64,000 bases of DNA from Oscillospiraceae bacterium. GTDB taxonomy: Bacteria > Bacillota > Clostridia > Oscillospirales > Oscillospiraceae. Under the pieces are notes generated by a model. It did not search any database and was not told where the DNA came from. It worked only from the letters and a program-made list of their open reading frames with translations. The stretch lies in NCBI GenBank assembly GCA_022800665.1, contig JAAWQS010000001.1:42684-106683 (forward strand), given 5' to 3'. Of the stretch, positions 42,742-51,545 are shown one piece after another. The number at the start of each line of letters is the position of its first letter. The stretch's first letter is position 1. The translations under genes were made by a program, and so were the position numbers.

Positions 42742-43647
42742 TTACACGATTACAGTCTTATAATCAAGTCCGCGGAGCGCGGCGAGCATCTCCGCCGCCG
42801 TATTGGCAGGAAGCTCCTCCATGGGACGGCGCATTCTGCTGGTGCGCAGCACGCCCTCCTCCTTCAGAATGACCTTGTAGGCGGCAATGTTGTTGACCGC
42901 GCACATGATGCTGTTGAGCACGTTGGTACGGCGCTGGATTTTGGTAGCCAGCCGGTAGTCGTCCGCCTGGATGGCCTTCCACAGGGCGGCATAGTGCTCC
43001 CGGACGCACATGGCGTTTCCGGAGACCACGCCGACGCCGCCTACGGCGCAGACGGCTTCAAACAGATGGTCCGGGCCTACCAGCACGTCAAACGTTCCGT
43101 CGTTGACCGTCATCAGCTCCTGGAGCCGGGTGAAATCGGGGAAGCTGTACTTCACGCCCAGCACATTGGGACACTGGCTGGCAACGGCCTGACAGACAGC
43201 CTTGTTCAGATCGTTGACCGCATTCTGCTTGATGCCGTACATGTACACCGGGAAATCCTCCGGGACGCTTTTCGCCACGGCGGTATAGAAATCCACCAGC
43301 CCCTTGTCGCTGATCGTATAGAAGGCGGGCGTCACGACGCCGATGCCGTCCGCGCCAATTTCCACCGCGTGCTTTGCCAGCGCAATGGTGTCCGCCTGGC
43401 TCCACGCGCCCGCCTGGACAAAAACGGGGATGCGGCCAGCGGCCTGCCGGACAACGGTCTCCGCCACCTGCTTGCGCTCCTCCAGGGACAGATACATCAT
43501 CTCGCCTGTGGTGCCGCAGGGGTAGAGGCAGGTCATCCCGCCGTCAATGCAGTAGCCGGTCAGCCGCTCCAGAGAGGCGGTATCAATTGTGTCGTTCTCC
43601 GTGAAGGGAGTCACGAGGGGAATTACAACGCCAGTTAATCTCTTCAT
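42742..43647 (-). CDS. Dihydrodipicolinate synthase family aldolase
   Basis: 301 residues. Class I aldolase marks: PCGTTGEMMYLS (the GTTGE pyruvate site), YMYGIKQ (Tyr) and GVKYSFPD (Schiff-base Lys). This superfamily includes DapA, N-acetylneuraminate lyase and 2-keto-3-deoxygluconate aldolase. With a PfkB kinase and a TRAP transporter it is more likely a catabolic 2-keto acid aldolase than DapA. It lies 67 bases upstream of the kinase gene. Confidence 0.87.
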   Translation of the reverse strand: MKRLTGVVIPLVTPFTENDTIDTASLERLTGYCIDGGMTCLYPCGTTGEMMYLSLEERKQVAETVVRQAAGRIPVFVQAGAWSQADTIALAKHAVEIGADGIGVVTPAFYTISDKGLVDFYTAVAKSVPEDFPVYMYGIKQNAVNDLNKAVCQAVASQCPNVLGVKYSFPDFTRLQELMTVNDGTFDVLVGPDHLFEAVCAVGGVGVVSGNAMCVREHYAALWKAIQADDYRLATKIQRRTNVLNSIMCAVNNIAAYKVILKEEGVLRTSRMRRPMEELPANTAAEMLAALRGLDYKTVIV

Positions 43648-43677
43648 AGTTGGTTCTCTCCTAATTAAGTCAGTAGA

Positions 43678-44649
43678 TTATGGATTTACGCAGTGGACCG
43701 GCTTCTCCCCCTTCAGTACGCGGAGGATATCCTGAACGGTGGTCATGCTCACGTTATAGTAGGATTCCTTTGTCTCCGCGCCGGTATGGGGCGTCAGGAC
43801 AATGTTTTCACATTTGAGAATGGGAGCGCCGGCAGGGAGGGGCTCCACCTCAAAGGCGTCCAGGGCCGCGCCGGCCAGCTTCCCGCTGAGCAAAGCCTCC
43901 GCCAGCGCGTCCAGGTCCACCAGCGCGCCGCGGGCGGGGTTGAGCAGGTAGGCTCCGTCCCGCATGGAGGCGATGGTTTCCCGGTTGAACAGATGGTACG
44001 TCTCCGGGGTGGCGGGGATGTGGATGCTGACAAGGTCGCTGGCGGTAATGACCTCCTCGCGGGAGACCATGCGCACGCCCAATTCCTCCGCCAGCTTTTC
44101 GTTGGGGTACAGGTCAAAGGCCAGGACGGTCACATCAAAGGCCCGCAGCTTTTGGGCCACCAGTCTGGCAATCGCGCCGAAGCCCAGCAGGCCAACGGTC
44201 TTCCCTTTGATCTCGCTGCCGATGAACCGGGGCCAGCCGCCCTGCTCCATGGCTTTATGCAGGGGGATGACATGGCGCAGCAGGTCCAGCATGAAGCCCA
44301 CGGTCAGCTCTGCCACGGCGTTGGAGTTCTGGCCGGGGGCGTTGAGCGCGGCAACGCCGTACCGCTTTGCCATCTCCCCGTCGATGTTGTCCACGCCGAC
44401 GCCGAATTTGGCAACCGCTTTCAGATTGGGCAGGGCCTTGAATTTTCCTTCGTCCCGGAAGTCGTCCATACCGATGAGAGCCGCCACGATGTCCTCACGG
44501 TCCGGATGGTTTTCCAGCTCCTGGGTCGTATAGGCCGGGAAGGACCTGGCGGGGTCGAACAGGACCTGATAGCCGTTGGCCTCCAGCAGCTGATAGGCGT
44601 CCCGGCACAGGGTGTCAAAATGGGACGCAGATACAAGCACTTTTTGCAT
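43678..44649 (-). CDS. D-isomer-specific 2-hydroxyacid dehydrogenase
   Basis: 323 residues from ATG 44649 (GAGGAG 8 bases upstream; the GTG three codons earlier is less likely). NAD site GLLGFGAIARLV, catalytic Arg in NPARGALVD and His in LTPHTGAETKES. It resembles phosphoglycerate or hydroxypyruvate dehydrogenase. Within this operon it would oxidise or reduce an alpha-hydroxy/keto acid intermediate from the aldolase step (inference). Confidence 0.88.
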   Translation of the reverse strand: MQKVLVSASHFDTLCRDAYQLLEANGYQVLFDPARSFPAYTTQELENHPDREDIVAALIGMDDFRDEGKFKALPNLKAVAKFGVGVDNIDGEMAKRYGVAALNAPGQNSNAVAELTVGFMLDLLRHVIPLHKAMEQGGWPRFIGSEIKGKTVGLLGFGAIARLVAQKLRAFDVTVLAFDLYPNEKLAEELGVRMVSREEVITASDLVSIHIPATPETYHLFNRETIASMRDGAYLLNPARGALVDLDALAEALLSGKLAGAALDAFEVEPLPAGAPILKCENIVLTPHTGAETKESYYNVSMTTVQDILRVLKGEKPVHCVNP

Positions 44650-44696
44650 GGAACACACTCCTCTTTATCGGATTTTCAAAACCGGACCTGGGGCTG

Positions 44697-45887
44697 TCAA
44701 TAGCCGAAGGTGGCGGTAACGTCGCTGATGATCTCGGAGTAGACGGCGTTGCTCTTGTATTTGGAGTCGATCATCTCGGAGGCGGAGGCATAGAAGGCGT
44801 CCATATCCAGCTCATCCTGGGAGACGATGGTCATGCCGGCATCCTTCATAACGGTGTAGCAGTTCTCGGTGAAGGCGGTCATGTCGGCCTGGAACTGGTT
44901 GCCCTGATACTTCTGGAACAGGCCCAGGAGAACGGACTTGTAGTCGTCGGGCAGGCTGTCCCACGCATCGCTGTTGCTGTAGAAAGCGGAGATCAGGTAG
45001 CAGTGCTCTGTCTCATAGAAGGTGTCCAGAACCTCGTAGAACTTGCCGTCCACGGTGTTGCCCGCGGGGTTGTCCTGGCCCTGCACCACGCTGGTCTGGA
45101 GGGCGGTGTACAGCTCTGTGTAAGCCACGGGAACGGGGGTCGCGCCCAGGGCGGAGATGACGTCCTGCCAAACGACGGCGTCCATACTGCGCACCTTGAT
45201 GCCCTTCAGTCCGTCAGGGCTGGAGGCGGTCTTCACGCCCTTGGTGGACAGGCAGCGGGAGCCGCCGCACTGGAAGCCCAGCGTCACCAGGCCGGTGTTT
45301 TCCTCCAGCTGCTCCCACATGTCGTAGGCAATGGGGGAGGTGGCCAGATACTCCAGCATGTCGTCGGAGCTGTGGAACAGGTAGGGCAGGGCGAACACGC
45401 CGCAGTTCTCCTGATAGGTCGCCATGTTCGTCACGTTGGATGTGACCATCTGCACCGTGTTGTTCCGGCACAGCTCAACGGCCTCCATCTCGGAGCCAAG
45501 CTCGGAGTTATAGAAGATATCCAGCGTGAAATTGCCGTTGGTCAGCGTGGACAGCTCCTCCGCCATCGCAGCCAGGGCCGTGGCCTGGGGGTTGGTCTCT
45601 GTGGTGCAGTTGGCGACAATCCAGGTGATTTTCTCCGTGGAGGTCACGGAGGCGTTGAGATCAGCCGCAGGGTCGCCGGAGCGGTAGCTCACGCCGAAGC
45701 CGGGGACATCCTCTCCGGATACCGGAGCCGGAGTAGTCTCGCCGCTTCCGCTGTTCCCGGTGGAGCCGGCGGGCGCATCGTTTCCGGCGCCGTCATTGCT
45801 GGGCTGCTTTGCGCCCAGGCCCGCGTCGCAGGCGGTAAAGCTCAGGCTCAGAGCCAGCGCCAGCATCATGGAAAACATCTTTTTCAT
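44697..45887 (-). CDS. dctP: TRAP transporter solute-binding lipoprotein DctP (second system)
   Basis: 396 residues. Lipobox FTAC (Cys about 20), a long Gly/Ser/Asn linker, then the DctP fold: IFYNSELGSEMEAVEL, and GIKVRSMDAVVWQD with the substrate-binding arginine near residue 233. The extended linker (about 45 residues) exceeds that of the first DctP at 17724. Its companions are DctM (45953-47245) and DctQ (47248-47724), giving a complete TRAP system. Confidence 0.9.
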   Translation of the reverse strand: MKKMFSMMLALALSLSFTACDAGLGAKQPSNDGAGNDAPAGSTGNSGSGETTPAPVSGEDVPGFGVSYRSGDPAADLNASVTSTEKITWIVANCTTETNPQATALAAMAEELSTLTNGNFTLDIFYNSELGSEMEAVELCRNNTVQMVTSNVTNMATYQENCGVFALPYLFHSSDDMLEYLATSPIAYDMWEQLEENTGLVTLGFQCGGSRCLSTKGVKTASSPDGLKGIKVRSMDAVVWQDVISALGATPVPVAYTELYTALQTSVVQGQDNPAGNTVDGKFYEVLDTFYETEHCYLISAFYSNSDAWDSLPDDYKSVLLGLFQKYQGNQFQADMTAFTENCYTVMKDAGMTIVSQDELDMDAFYASASEMIDSKYKSNAVYSEIISDVTATFGY

Positions 45888-45952
45888 ACTTGATTTCTCC
45901 TTTTCATTTCATATTAAAATATATAATATTTCAGATTAAATTGGGGGACAGG

Positions 45953-47245
45953 TCACACGTCCATACCCAGCAGCCGTGGGATCAGCAAGGTGATGTCAGG
46001 GAAGAACGTGACCAGCGCGAGAGCAATAAACATAGGAATCAGCCAGGGACACACATACTGGACCACCTTGTTGAACGGGGTCTTTGTCGCGGAGGCCAGC
46101 ATGAACAGGGACTGGCCGTAGGGCGGCGTCATCAGTCCGATCATCAGGTTCAGGATAACCACGATTCCCAGGTGAATTTCCGAGATGCCCATCTGCTGGA
46201 CCAGCGGCTGGAAGATGGGAACCATCAGCAGAATGGTGGGCGTGGAGTCCAGAATCATGCCCAGGAAGAGCAGGATCAGGTCAATCATCAACAGCACCAC
46301 CAGCTTGTTGTCGGTGACGGAGAGGATGCCGTTGAGCATCAGTTTGCCCAGATGCTCGAACTGGAGCACCCAGCCGAACAGAGACGCGGCGGAGACGATG
46401 GACAGGGCGGGGACAATGCCGGTGACGGTCTCGCTGATACACTCGCCGATGTTGGAAAACGGCATTTCACGGTAGAGTACGCAGACGGCGAAGAGGCAGT
46501 AGGCAATGGCGATGCAGGACGCCTCGGTGGGGGTGAACGCGCCGCAGGAGATGCCGCCCAGAATAATGGCGATCATCAGCAGAGCCCAGAAGCTCTTGCA
46601 GAACCAGTTCAGGATTTCCTTAAAAGAACTCTTGGGGTGGACTTTGTATTTGCGCCGTTTGGCCTCGACAAACACAAAGGCGCCCAGCACGATGGCGATT
46701 ACGATACCAGGTCCGATACCCGCCATGAACAGGGTCCCCACGGACACGCTGGCGGCTGCGCCGTAAATGACCATGGGGATGGACGGCGGGATAATGGGAC
46801 CCATGGTGGCGGAGGCCGCTGTGATGCCGAAGATCAGGTCGTCCTCATAGCCCTCGTCGCGCATGGCCTTGATTTCCACCGCGCCCAGGCCGCCCACGTC
46901 CGCCAGGGCGGAGCCGGACATGCCGGAAAAGATAAAGGACGACAGGATGTTCACGTAGGCGAGACCGCCGGGGAAGTGTCCCAGGACGGAGCGGCAGAAG
47001 CCGAAGATGCGGTCCGTGATGCCGCCCTGGTTCATGATGATGCCCGCCATCATGAACATAGGAATGGCCAGAAGGACGAAGTTGTTCAGGCTTCCGTACA
47101 TCTTGGCCATCACGGCCATATTGTCTATGCCGCCGTGGATGAAGACATAGGACAGGCCGCTGCACAGCAGGCTGAGGTAGATCGGCGCACCGAACATCAG
47201 GAATCCAACAAATACAACCAGAAAGATAATAAATGCTAAACTCAT
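45953..47245 (-). CDS. dctM: TRAP transporter large permease DctM (second system)
   Basis: 430 residues from ATG 47245 (GGGAGG 9 bases upstream). About 12 membrane segments with FSGMSGSALADVGGLGAVE, GPIIPPSIPMVIYG and MTPPYGQ. Ion-coupled channel subunit. Its start overlaps the region immediately after the dctQ stop (2 bases apart). This order is dctQ-dctM-dctP, unlike the dctP-dctQ-dctM order of the first system, so the two are separate acquisitions rather than a recent duplication. Confidence 0.92.
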   Translation of the reverse strand: MSLAFIIFLVVFVGFLMFGAPIYLSLLCSGLSYVFIHGGIDNMAVMAKMYGSLNNFVLLAIPMFMMAGIIMNQGGITDRIFGFCRSVLGHFPGGLAYVNILSSFIFSGMSGSALADVGGLGAVEIKAMRDEGYEDDLIFGITAASATMGPIIPPSIPMVIYGAAASVSVGTLFMAGIGPGIVIAIVLGAFVFVEAKRRKYKVHPKSSFKEILNWFCKSFWALLMIAIILGGISCGAFTPTEASCIAIAYCLFAVCVLYREMPFSNIGECISETVTGIVPALSIVSAASLFGWVLQFEHLGKLMLNGILSVTDNKLVVLLMIDLILLFLGMILDSTPTILLMVPIFQPLVQQMGISEIHLGIVVILNLMIGLMTPPYGQSLFMLASATKTPFNKVVQYVCPWLIPMFIALALVTFFPDITLLIPRLLGMDV

Positions 47246-47247
47246 CT

Positions 47248-47724
47248 CTACGCCTCCCTTAATGCCGGAATGTGGACAGTGACCATCTTTTCTACAATGC
47301 GGATACAGTTCAGGATTGCGCTGATACCCACAATGGAAGTGGTTATGCCCTGGTTGATCTGGAGAACCGGCGTGAGCGAACCCGCCATATACAGGATGTA
47401 CTCCACGCCATAAAAGCTGACCCACAGAAACACCACAAGGGATACGATGTCCCAGAAGACCGGCATGGCCGCGCCCAGCTTGCCCGGCAGCTTATCGGTG
47501 ATGATGGTCACGTTGATGTGCTTGTCATACTTCGTTCCATACGACAGACCTGTGAAAATCAGCCAAATAAAGCACAGCCGCGCCGCTTCCTCCGTCCATG
47601 TGAACGGATTGCGGAGCACGCGGGAAATCACGCCCAGCATAACAATGGCGAACAGTGCGACAAAGAGGACCATCATAACCCAACGTTCCAGATTGTCGTT
47701 GATAAGCTTCCATGTTTTTTTCAT
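47248..47724 (-). CDS. dctQ: TRAP transporter small permease DctQ (second system)
   Basis: 158 residues from ATG 47724 (GAGGAGGG upstream; longer readings to 48060 cross the promoter). Four hydrophobic segments; ISRVLRNPFTWTEEAARLCF is the family mark. First gene of the operon dctQ-dctM-dctP-2HADH-aldolase-kinase, under the promoter at 47889-47916 that faces the IclR gene. Confidence 0.88.
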   Translation of the reverse strand: MKKTWKLINDNLERWVMMVLFVALFAIVMLGVISRVLRNPFTWTEEAARLCFIWLIFTGLSYGTKYDKHINVTIITDKLPGKLGAAMPVFWDIVSLVVFLWVSFYGVEYILYMAGSLTPVLQINQGITTSIVGISAILNCIRIVEKMVTVHIPALREA

Positions 47725-47848
47725 GGGAAAACCCTCCTCTTTTCTTGATCCTGCTGCATAACAACCCCGCGCAGCAGTGCGGTGCGGCGTTTTTTGCCGG
47801 TTTCTCCCCTCCTTTCCCCGTGCGGTTTGGAACCCGAAAGACAGTATA

Positions 47849-47916
47849 GCGTTCTGTAATACTGTACAGCGTTCACTAACTAGACAATATTTTATCACGT
47901 TCTTCAGGTTTGTCAA
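47849..47916 (-). promoter_or_regulatory. TRAP/sugar-acid operon promoter with CGTTC-type direct repeats
   Basis: Minus strand: TTGACA (47911-47916), 16 bases, TAAAAT (47889-47894). Just past the expected start lie GCGTTCTGTAAT (47849-47860) and GCGTTCACTAAC (47869-47880), 20 bp apart. A third copy, CCGTTCAGTAAT, is at 48060-48071. These are probable IclR-protein sites. The rest of the 367-base gap is AT-rich leader. Confidence 0.7.
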
Positions 47917-48012
47917 TGAATGTGTTCGATAAAATATCTGTTCTGTTTTTGTGTATTCATACAAAATCTTGTTTCCGTCCCCCTGTCTTCTCCCACAAAT
48001 AGGAGAAAACAT

Positions 48013-48071
48013 TTGACAAACAGCGGTTTTGTAGTGTAAGATGCTTTTATTCCTATACACCGTTCAGTAAT
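48013..48071 (+). promoter_or_regulatory. Promoter of iclR with a CGTTCAGTAAT site
   Basis: TTGACA (48013-48018) with TAAGAT or TGTAAG (48035-48042), then CCGTTCAGTAAT (48060-48071), about 20 bases before the start codon. Divergent from the dctQ promoter. Confidence 0.6.
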
Positions 48072-48092
48072 TCTGATTGGCAGGTGATTCCT

Positions 48093-48956
48093 TTGGAGCT
48101 ATTTGACGATTTTGAAGAGACCCCAACCTGGCTGGTAAAGTCCGTTTCCAAGGCAATGCGCATCCTCTCCTGTTTCACGCTGGAAAATCCAGAGGTCAGT
48201 CTGGCCGACATCAGCAGGAACCTGAATATCCCGAAGAACACGGCGCTGAACCTTCTGCGCACGCTGGAATTATACGGCATGGTGACGCGCACGTCCTCCT
48301 CTATGAACTACCGCCTGGGCTATAACATCATGCATCTCAACTACTGCATTCAGTCCTCCATGCCCGCCATACGGACCGCCTACCCTGTGCTGGAGAACCT
48401 GCAGCAGACCACCGGGAAAACAATCTATCTCACCACCCATATCAACGGGAGAGTCTTCTATCTGGACGTCATCCATCAGAACCAGCGGATTTTCTCCTAT
48501 TCCTCCAGCGGACGTTTCCATACCATGCACAACACCGGCTGCGGCAAAGCGATGATGGCCTTTCTGCCGGAGGAGTCCATCCGCCGGATCATCAGCGAAC
48601 ACGGCCTTGCCGGCCACACGGAGTACACCATCACAACGCCGGAGGCTCTGATGGAGGAGCTTGCGCTGACCCGCAGGCGGGGCTATGCCGTGGATCAACA
48701 GGAGGACACGCTGGGCATCGCCTGCATTGCCGCCCCCATCCTCAACGCCCAGGGGTATCCCACCGCTGCGGTCAGCATCTCCGGGACCTACCATACGATG
48801 CAGGGTGATTTGGGCCTGCAATACCTGGAATCCCTGCTGAATACCTGCCATACCCTGTATGCCAGCGCCAACGAGTTCCCCGCCGGACAGATTTATCTCC
48901 TGAATCAAAAAGCTGCGCCGGGAAAAACGGCTGGCGGTCCATGCGCCGGGAACTGA
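48093..48956 (+). CDS. IclR-family transcriptional regulator
   Basis: 287 residues from TTG 48093, where AGGTGA has good spacing; GTG 48084 is the alternative (three residues more). N-terminal winged helix-turn-helix (VSLADISRNLNIPKNTALNLLRTL) and C-terminal effector domain with GCGKAMMAFL and GIACIAAPILNAQG. Expected repressor or activator of the divergent TRAP/sugar-acid operon; direct repeats resembling its sites flank both promoters. Confidence 0.9.
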   Translation: MELFDDFEETPTWLVKSVSKAMRILSCFTLENPEVSLADISRNLNIPKNTALNLLRTLELYGMVTRTSSSMNYRLGYNIMHLNYCIQSSMPAIRTAYPVLENLQQTTGKTIYLTTHINGRVFYLDVIHQNQRIFSYSSSGRFHTMHNTGCGKAMMAFLPEESIRRIISEHGLAGHTEYTITTPEALMEELALTRRRGYAVDQQEDTLGIACIAAPILNAQGYPTAAVSISGTYHTMQGDLGLQYLESLLNTCHTLYASANEFPAGQIYLLNQKAAPGKTAGGPCAGN

Positions 48957-49008
48957 GCCGGACGCGGTATTCTTTTTACAGGCATGTATGTCGGTCGTGC
49001 CATAGAAC

Positions 49009-49063
49009 AAAAAGGGACTGGCTCAAACACCTCTGACAGAATTGTTTGAACCAGTCCCTTTTT
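49009..49063. terminator. Bidirectional terminator after iclR and the LMW phosphatase gene
   Basis: AAAAAGGGACTGG (49009-49021) pairs with CCAGTCCCTTTTT (49051-49063); CTCAAACA/TGTTTGAA extends the stem. Confidence 0.85.
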
Positions 49064-49095
49064 ACGCTATTTCTTCCAGGAAAAAATTCCCCCGT

Positions 49096-49542
49096 TCATT
49101 GCAGATGCCTCAGCAATCCGCTGCATCCCTCCAGTACGTCCTGCCACGTGGCTTCAAAGTCGCCGGTATACCATGGGTCGGCTACCTCGCCAGAACGACC
49201 GGTAAACTCCAGCAGCAGGCGTATCCTGCCATCGCCGCCGCCGCATATGCGGCGCATATTCCGCAGGTTGGCGTTGTCCATCCCAATCAGCAGGTCGTAC
49301 CGGTCATAGTCGGCACGGGTCAGCTGCCGGGCCGTCTTTCCAGAGCAGTTAATCCCATGCTCCGCCAATTTGCGGCGGGCCGGCGGGTAGACAGGATTTC
49401 CAATCTCCTCAGCGCTGGTGGCCGCGGACGCAATATGGAACTGGCTTTCCAATCCCGCTTTTCTGACCAGATCCTTCATCACAAATTCGGCCATCGGACT
49501 GCGGCAGATGTTGCCGTGGCAGACGAATAATATTTTTATCAT
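49096..49542 (-). CDS. Low-molecular-weight protein tyrosine phosphatase
   Basis: 148 residues from ATG 49542 (GGAGT upstream). The P-loop VCHGNICRSP (CX5R, C8 and R14) and the DPWYTGDF general-acid loop are intact. It dephosphorylates phosphotyrosine or related phosphoesters. No tyrosine kinase or capsule genes lie beside it, so the partner is unknown. Confidence 0.92.
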   Translation of the reverse strand: MIKILFVCHGNICRSPMAEFVMKDLVRKAGLESQFHIASAATSAEEIGNPVYPPARRKLAEHGINCSGKTARQLTRADYDRYDLLIGMDNANLRNMRRICGGGDGRIRLLLEFTGRSGEVADPWYTGDFEATWQDVLEGCSGLLRHLQ

Positions 49543-49643
49543 TTTCCCATAACTCCTTATATATTCTATATTTTTCCAGGGTATTTTTTCGAATCGTTTC
49601 AACCTTTCTCATTGCACTGAAAACCGACGGTCGAAATCTCCTC

Positions 49644-49672
49644 TTGACGGCGGCGGCAGATGGTGGTATACT
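49644..49672 (+). promoter_or_regulatory. Promoter of the TPP riboswitch/thiT unit
   Basis: TTGACG (49644-49649), 17 bases, TATACT (49667-49672). Confidence 0.8.
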
Positions 49673-49685
49673 GACCGTACAATCC

Positions 49686-49776
49686 AAGGGGCGCTGGCGC
49701 AAGCCGGCTGAGATGAGACGTATTGCCGTCCTGTCCCTCGAACCTGATCCGGGTAATGCCGGCGTAGGAATGCGAT
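49686..49776 (+). promoter_or_regulatory. TPP riboswitch (THI element)
   Basis: The conserved blocks GGCTGAGATGAGACG, CCCTCGAACCTGATCCGGGT and AATGCCGGCGTAGGAATGCG sit in the right order and spacing, starting 14 bases after the promoter. The terminator at 49800-49834 follows, so thiamine diphosphate probably switches off transcription of thiT. Confidence 0.93.
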
Positions 49777-49799
49777 CATATTGTATTGTTAGGTCTGTC

Positions 49800-49834
49800 G
49801 TATGCCCGCGCACGTGCGTTGGGCATACTTTTTT
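49800..49834 (+). terminator. Riboswitch-controlled terminator
   Basis: GTATGCCC (49800-49807) pairs with GGGCATAC (49821-49828); an inner CGCAC/GTGCG extends it; six T's follow. Confidence 0.85.
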
Positions 49835-49874
49835 ATGCCCTCCGGCAAGTGGAAATTTTGAAGGAGGCATCACT

Positions 49875-50444
49875 ATGTCACAAAAAACAAAAGCGTTGTG
49901 CGAAGGGGCTATTATGGTTGCCCTGGCCCTGATCCTGGGAATGCTGCGGCTGTACCGCCTGCCCGACGGCGGGTCCATCACTTTGTCTATTCTCCCGCTG
50001 GTCTTTTTTGCCGTGCGCTACGGTCCGGGCTGGGGCTTCCTGGCCGGATTCGCGTTCGGCGGACTGGATTACATCGTCAACAACGGCATTGCCATCGACT
50101 GGACCACCATCATCTGCGATTACTTCCTTGCTTACGGTCTGGCAGGACTGGGGGCGGGCCTGTTCCGCGGACGCCGGGTCAGCGCCTGCTGGGGTACGCT
50201 GGCAGGCGGAACACTGATGTTCCTGTCCAGCTACCTGGTGGGCGTATTTGTCTGGGGCAAGTATATGCCGGAGGCATTCCTGGGAATGCCCATGACCTCC
50301 CCATGGCTCTATTCCTTCCTCTACAACATCCTCTGGGCCGGACCGGATACCGTGCTGACCATTATCATTTTTGCCCTGCTCTACCGGGCGCCGTCCCTGC
50401 GGCGGTATCTGCTCCGGGAGGATTTGTCCGGATTTAACCGGTAA
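49875..50444 (+). CDS. thiT: Energy-coupled thiamine transporter substrate component ThiT
   Basis: 189 residues from ATG 49875 (AAGGAGG). Six hydrophobic segments; GGSITLSILPLVFFAVRYGP and GLDYIVNN match the ThiT S-component of ECF transporters. The TPP riboswitch just upstream confirms thiamine as the likely ligand. The ECF ATPase and EcfT subunits are not in the window, so it would use a shared module. Confidence 0.93.
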   Translation: MSQKTKALCEGAIMVALALILGMLRLYRLPDGGSITLSILPLVFFAVRYGPGWGFLAGFAFGGLDYIVNNGIAIDWTTIICDYFLAYGLAGLGAGLFRGRRVSACWGTLAGGTLMFLSSYLVGVFVWGKYMPEAFLGMPMTSPWLYSFLYNILWAGPDTVLTIIIFALLYRAPSLRRYLLREDLSGFNR

Positions 50445-50550
50445 AAAGGCCGGGATGAAATTGCTCTCATCGTCAACGGCAAGGCCCGGAATGATTTCTC
50501 CCCAGCATGGCAGAGCGTTCGCCGGGTCCCACTGCGAAATAAAAATATAA

Positions 50551-50579
50551 TGGACTTTGCGCTGCAGCTGTGGTAGAAT
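50551..50579 (+). promoter_or_regulatory. Promoter of terD-AIM24 pair
   Basis: TGGACT (50551-50556), 17 bases, TAGAAT (50574-50579). The 245-base gap before terD holds this and an imperfect hairpin after thiT. Confidence 0.55.
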
Positions 50580-50690
50580 ACGAACAGAAAAAGTATCCGG
50601 GCCGGCGGCTCTATGCGGCTGTGTATCGGTTCTGATTGACCAGAACCTTTTTCAGAGAGCTTGGACTATTTCATGCGGGGAGGCTTATTC

Positions 50691-51485
50691 ATGGTTCACA
50701 TTCCTATGCGGGCGAAAAATCCTATGCGGACCTCAGACTTAGTCCGAATCAATCAGCCTGGCCGGAAGCATACGCTGCAAATGCTGCTCCAACCTGCGGA
50801 CCGCCGGAATCCTCCCGCGCCCCCCGTTCCTGCCCGCAATGCTCCGCCGCCTGCCTCTGTCCGTGGGACTCCGCCGCCTATGCCGGTTGTCCGGCGTTCT
50901 CATCCGCCGGTTACGGGCGCCATCCTGCAAAAAGGGCAGAAAATCTCCCTGTCCCGTCTGGAGCCGGACCTGGATGTCCTTGAGGTGGGGTTGGGCTGGG
51001 ACCTGGCTCCCGGCGGCCAGAGCTACGACTTGGATGCGGAGGCGTTTCTTCTGGGTCCCTCCGGGATGGTTTTAGGGGATGATTGGTTTGTATTTTACAA
51101 CCAGCCGGTCAGCCCTGATGGAGCGGTCCGCCTGCTGACGGCTGACGCCTCTGGCGCTGGTCACGAGGACGACGAGATTCTGCGCGTCTGTCTGCGGCAG
51201 GTAAATCCCAACATAGCCAAAATTGCTTTTATCCTAACCATCAATGAAGCTCGTACTTATGGATATCATTTTGGCAATGTTGCCAACGCCTATGTGCGGC
51301 TTGTCAGTCAGTCCACCCATCGGGAGCTGGTCCGTTTTCAGCTGACGGATTATTACAGCAACGTATGCAGTATGGTGGTGGGTGAGCTTTACCGGTACAA
51401 CAGCGAGTGGCGATTCAATCCTGTGGGTAATGGCACTGGGGACGATTTGGCAGGCTTGTGTACGCAGTATGGCGTAAACACTTGA
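50691..51485 (+). CDS. TerD-family protein with Pro-rich N terminus
   Basis: 264 residues from ATG 50691 (GGGGAGG 7 bases upstream). The first about 85 residues are basic and proline-rich (PPAPPVPARNAPPPAS), likely a disordered linker. The TerD domain follows: ILQKGQKISLSRL, VGLGWD, YDLDAEAFLLG, GDDWFVFYNQ and GYHFGNVANAYVRL, with the acidic Ca-binding pairs DDE and DLD. TerD proteins are linked to tellurite, phage and envelope-stress response. No TerC or other Ter genes lie nearby. Confidence 0.87.
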   Translation: MVHIPMRAKNPMRTSDLVRINQPGRKHTLQMLLQPADRRNPPAPPVPARNAPPPASVRGTPPPMPVVRRSHPPVTGAILQKGQKISLSRLEPDLDVLEVGLGWDLAPGGQSYDLDAEAFLLGPSGMVLGDDWFVFYNQPVSPDGAVRLLTADASGAGHEDDEILRVCLRQVNPNIAKIAFILTINEARTYGYHFGNVANAYVRLVSQSTHRELVRFQLTDYYSNVCSMVVGELYRYNSEWRFNPVGNGTGDDLAGLCTQYGVNT

Positions 51486-51545
51486 CTTTGTCAATTCCCC
51501 CCTGCTGGAACTGATGAAATATGAAAATTACCAAGGGGGCTAATT

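Noticed and set aside
49644..49874. Long N-terminal extension of thiT
   Set aside because: It runs through the TPP riboswitch and terminator; the AAGGAGG-led ATG at 49875 is the real start.
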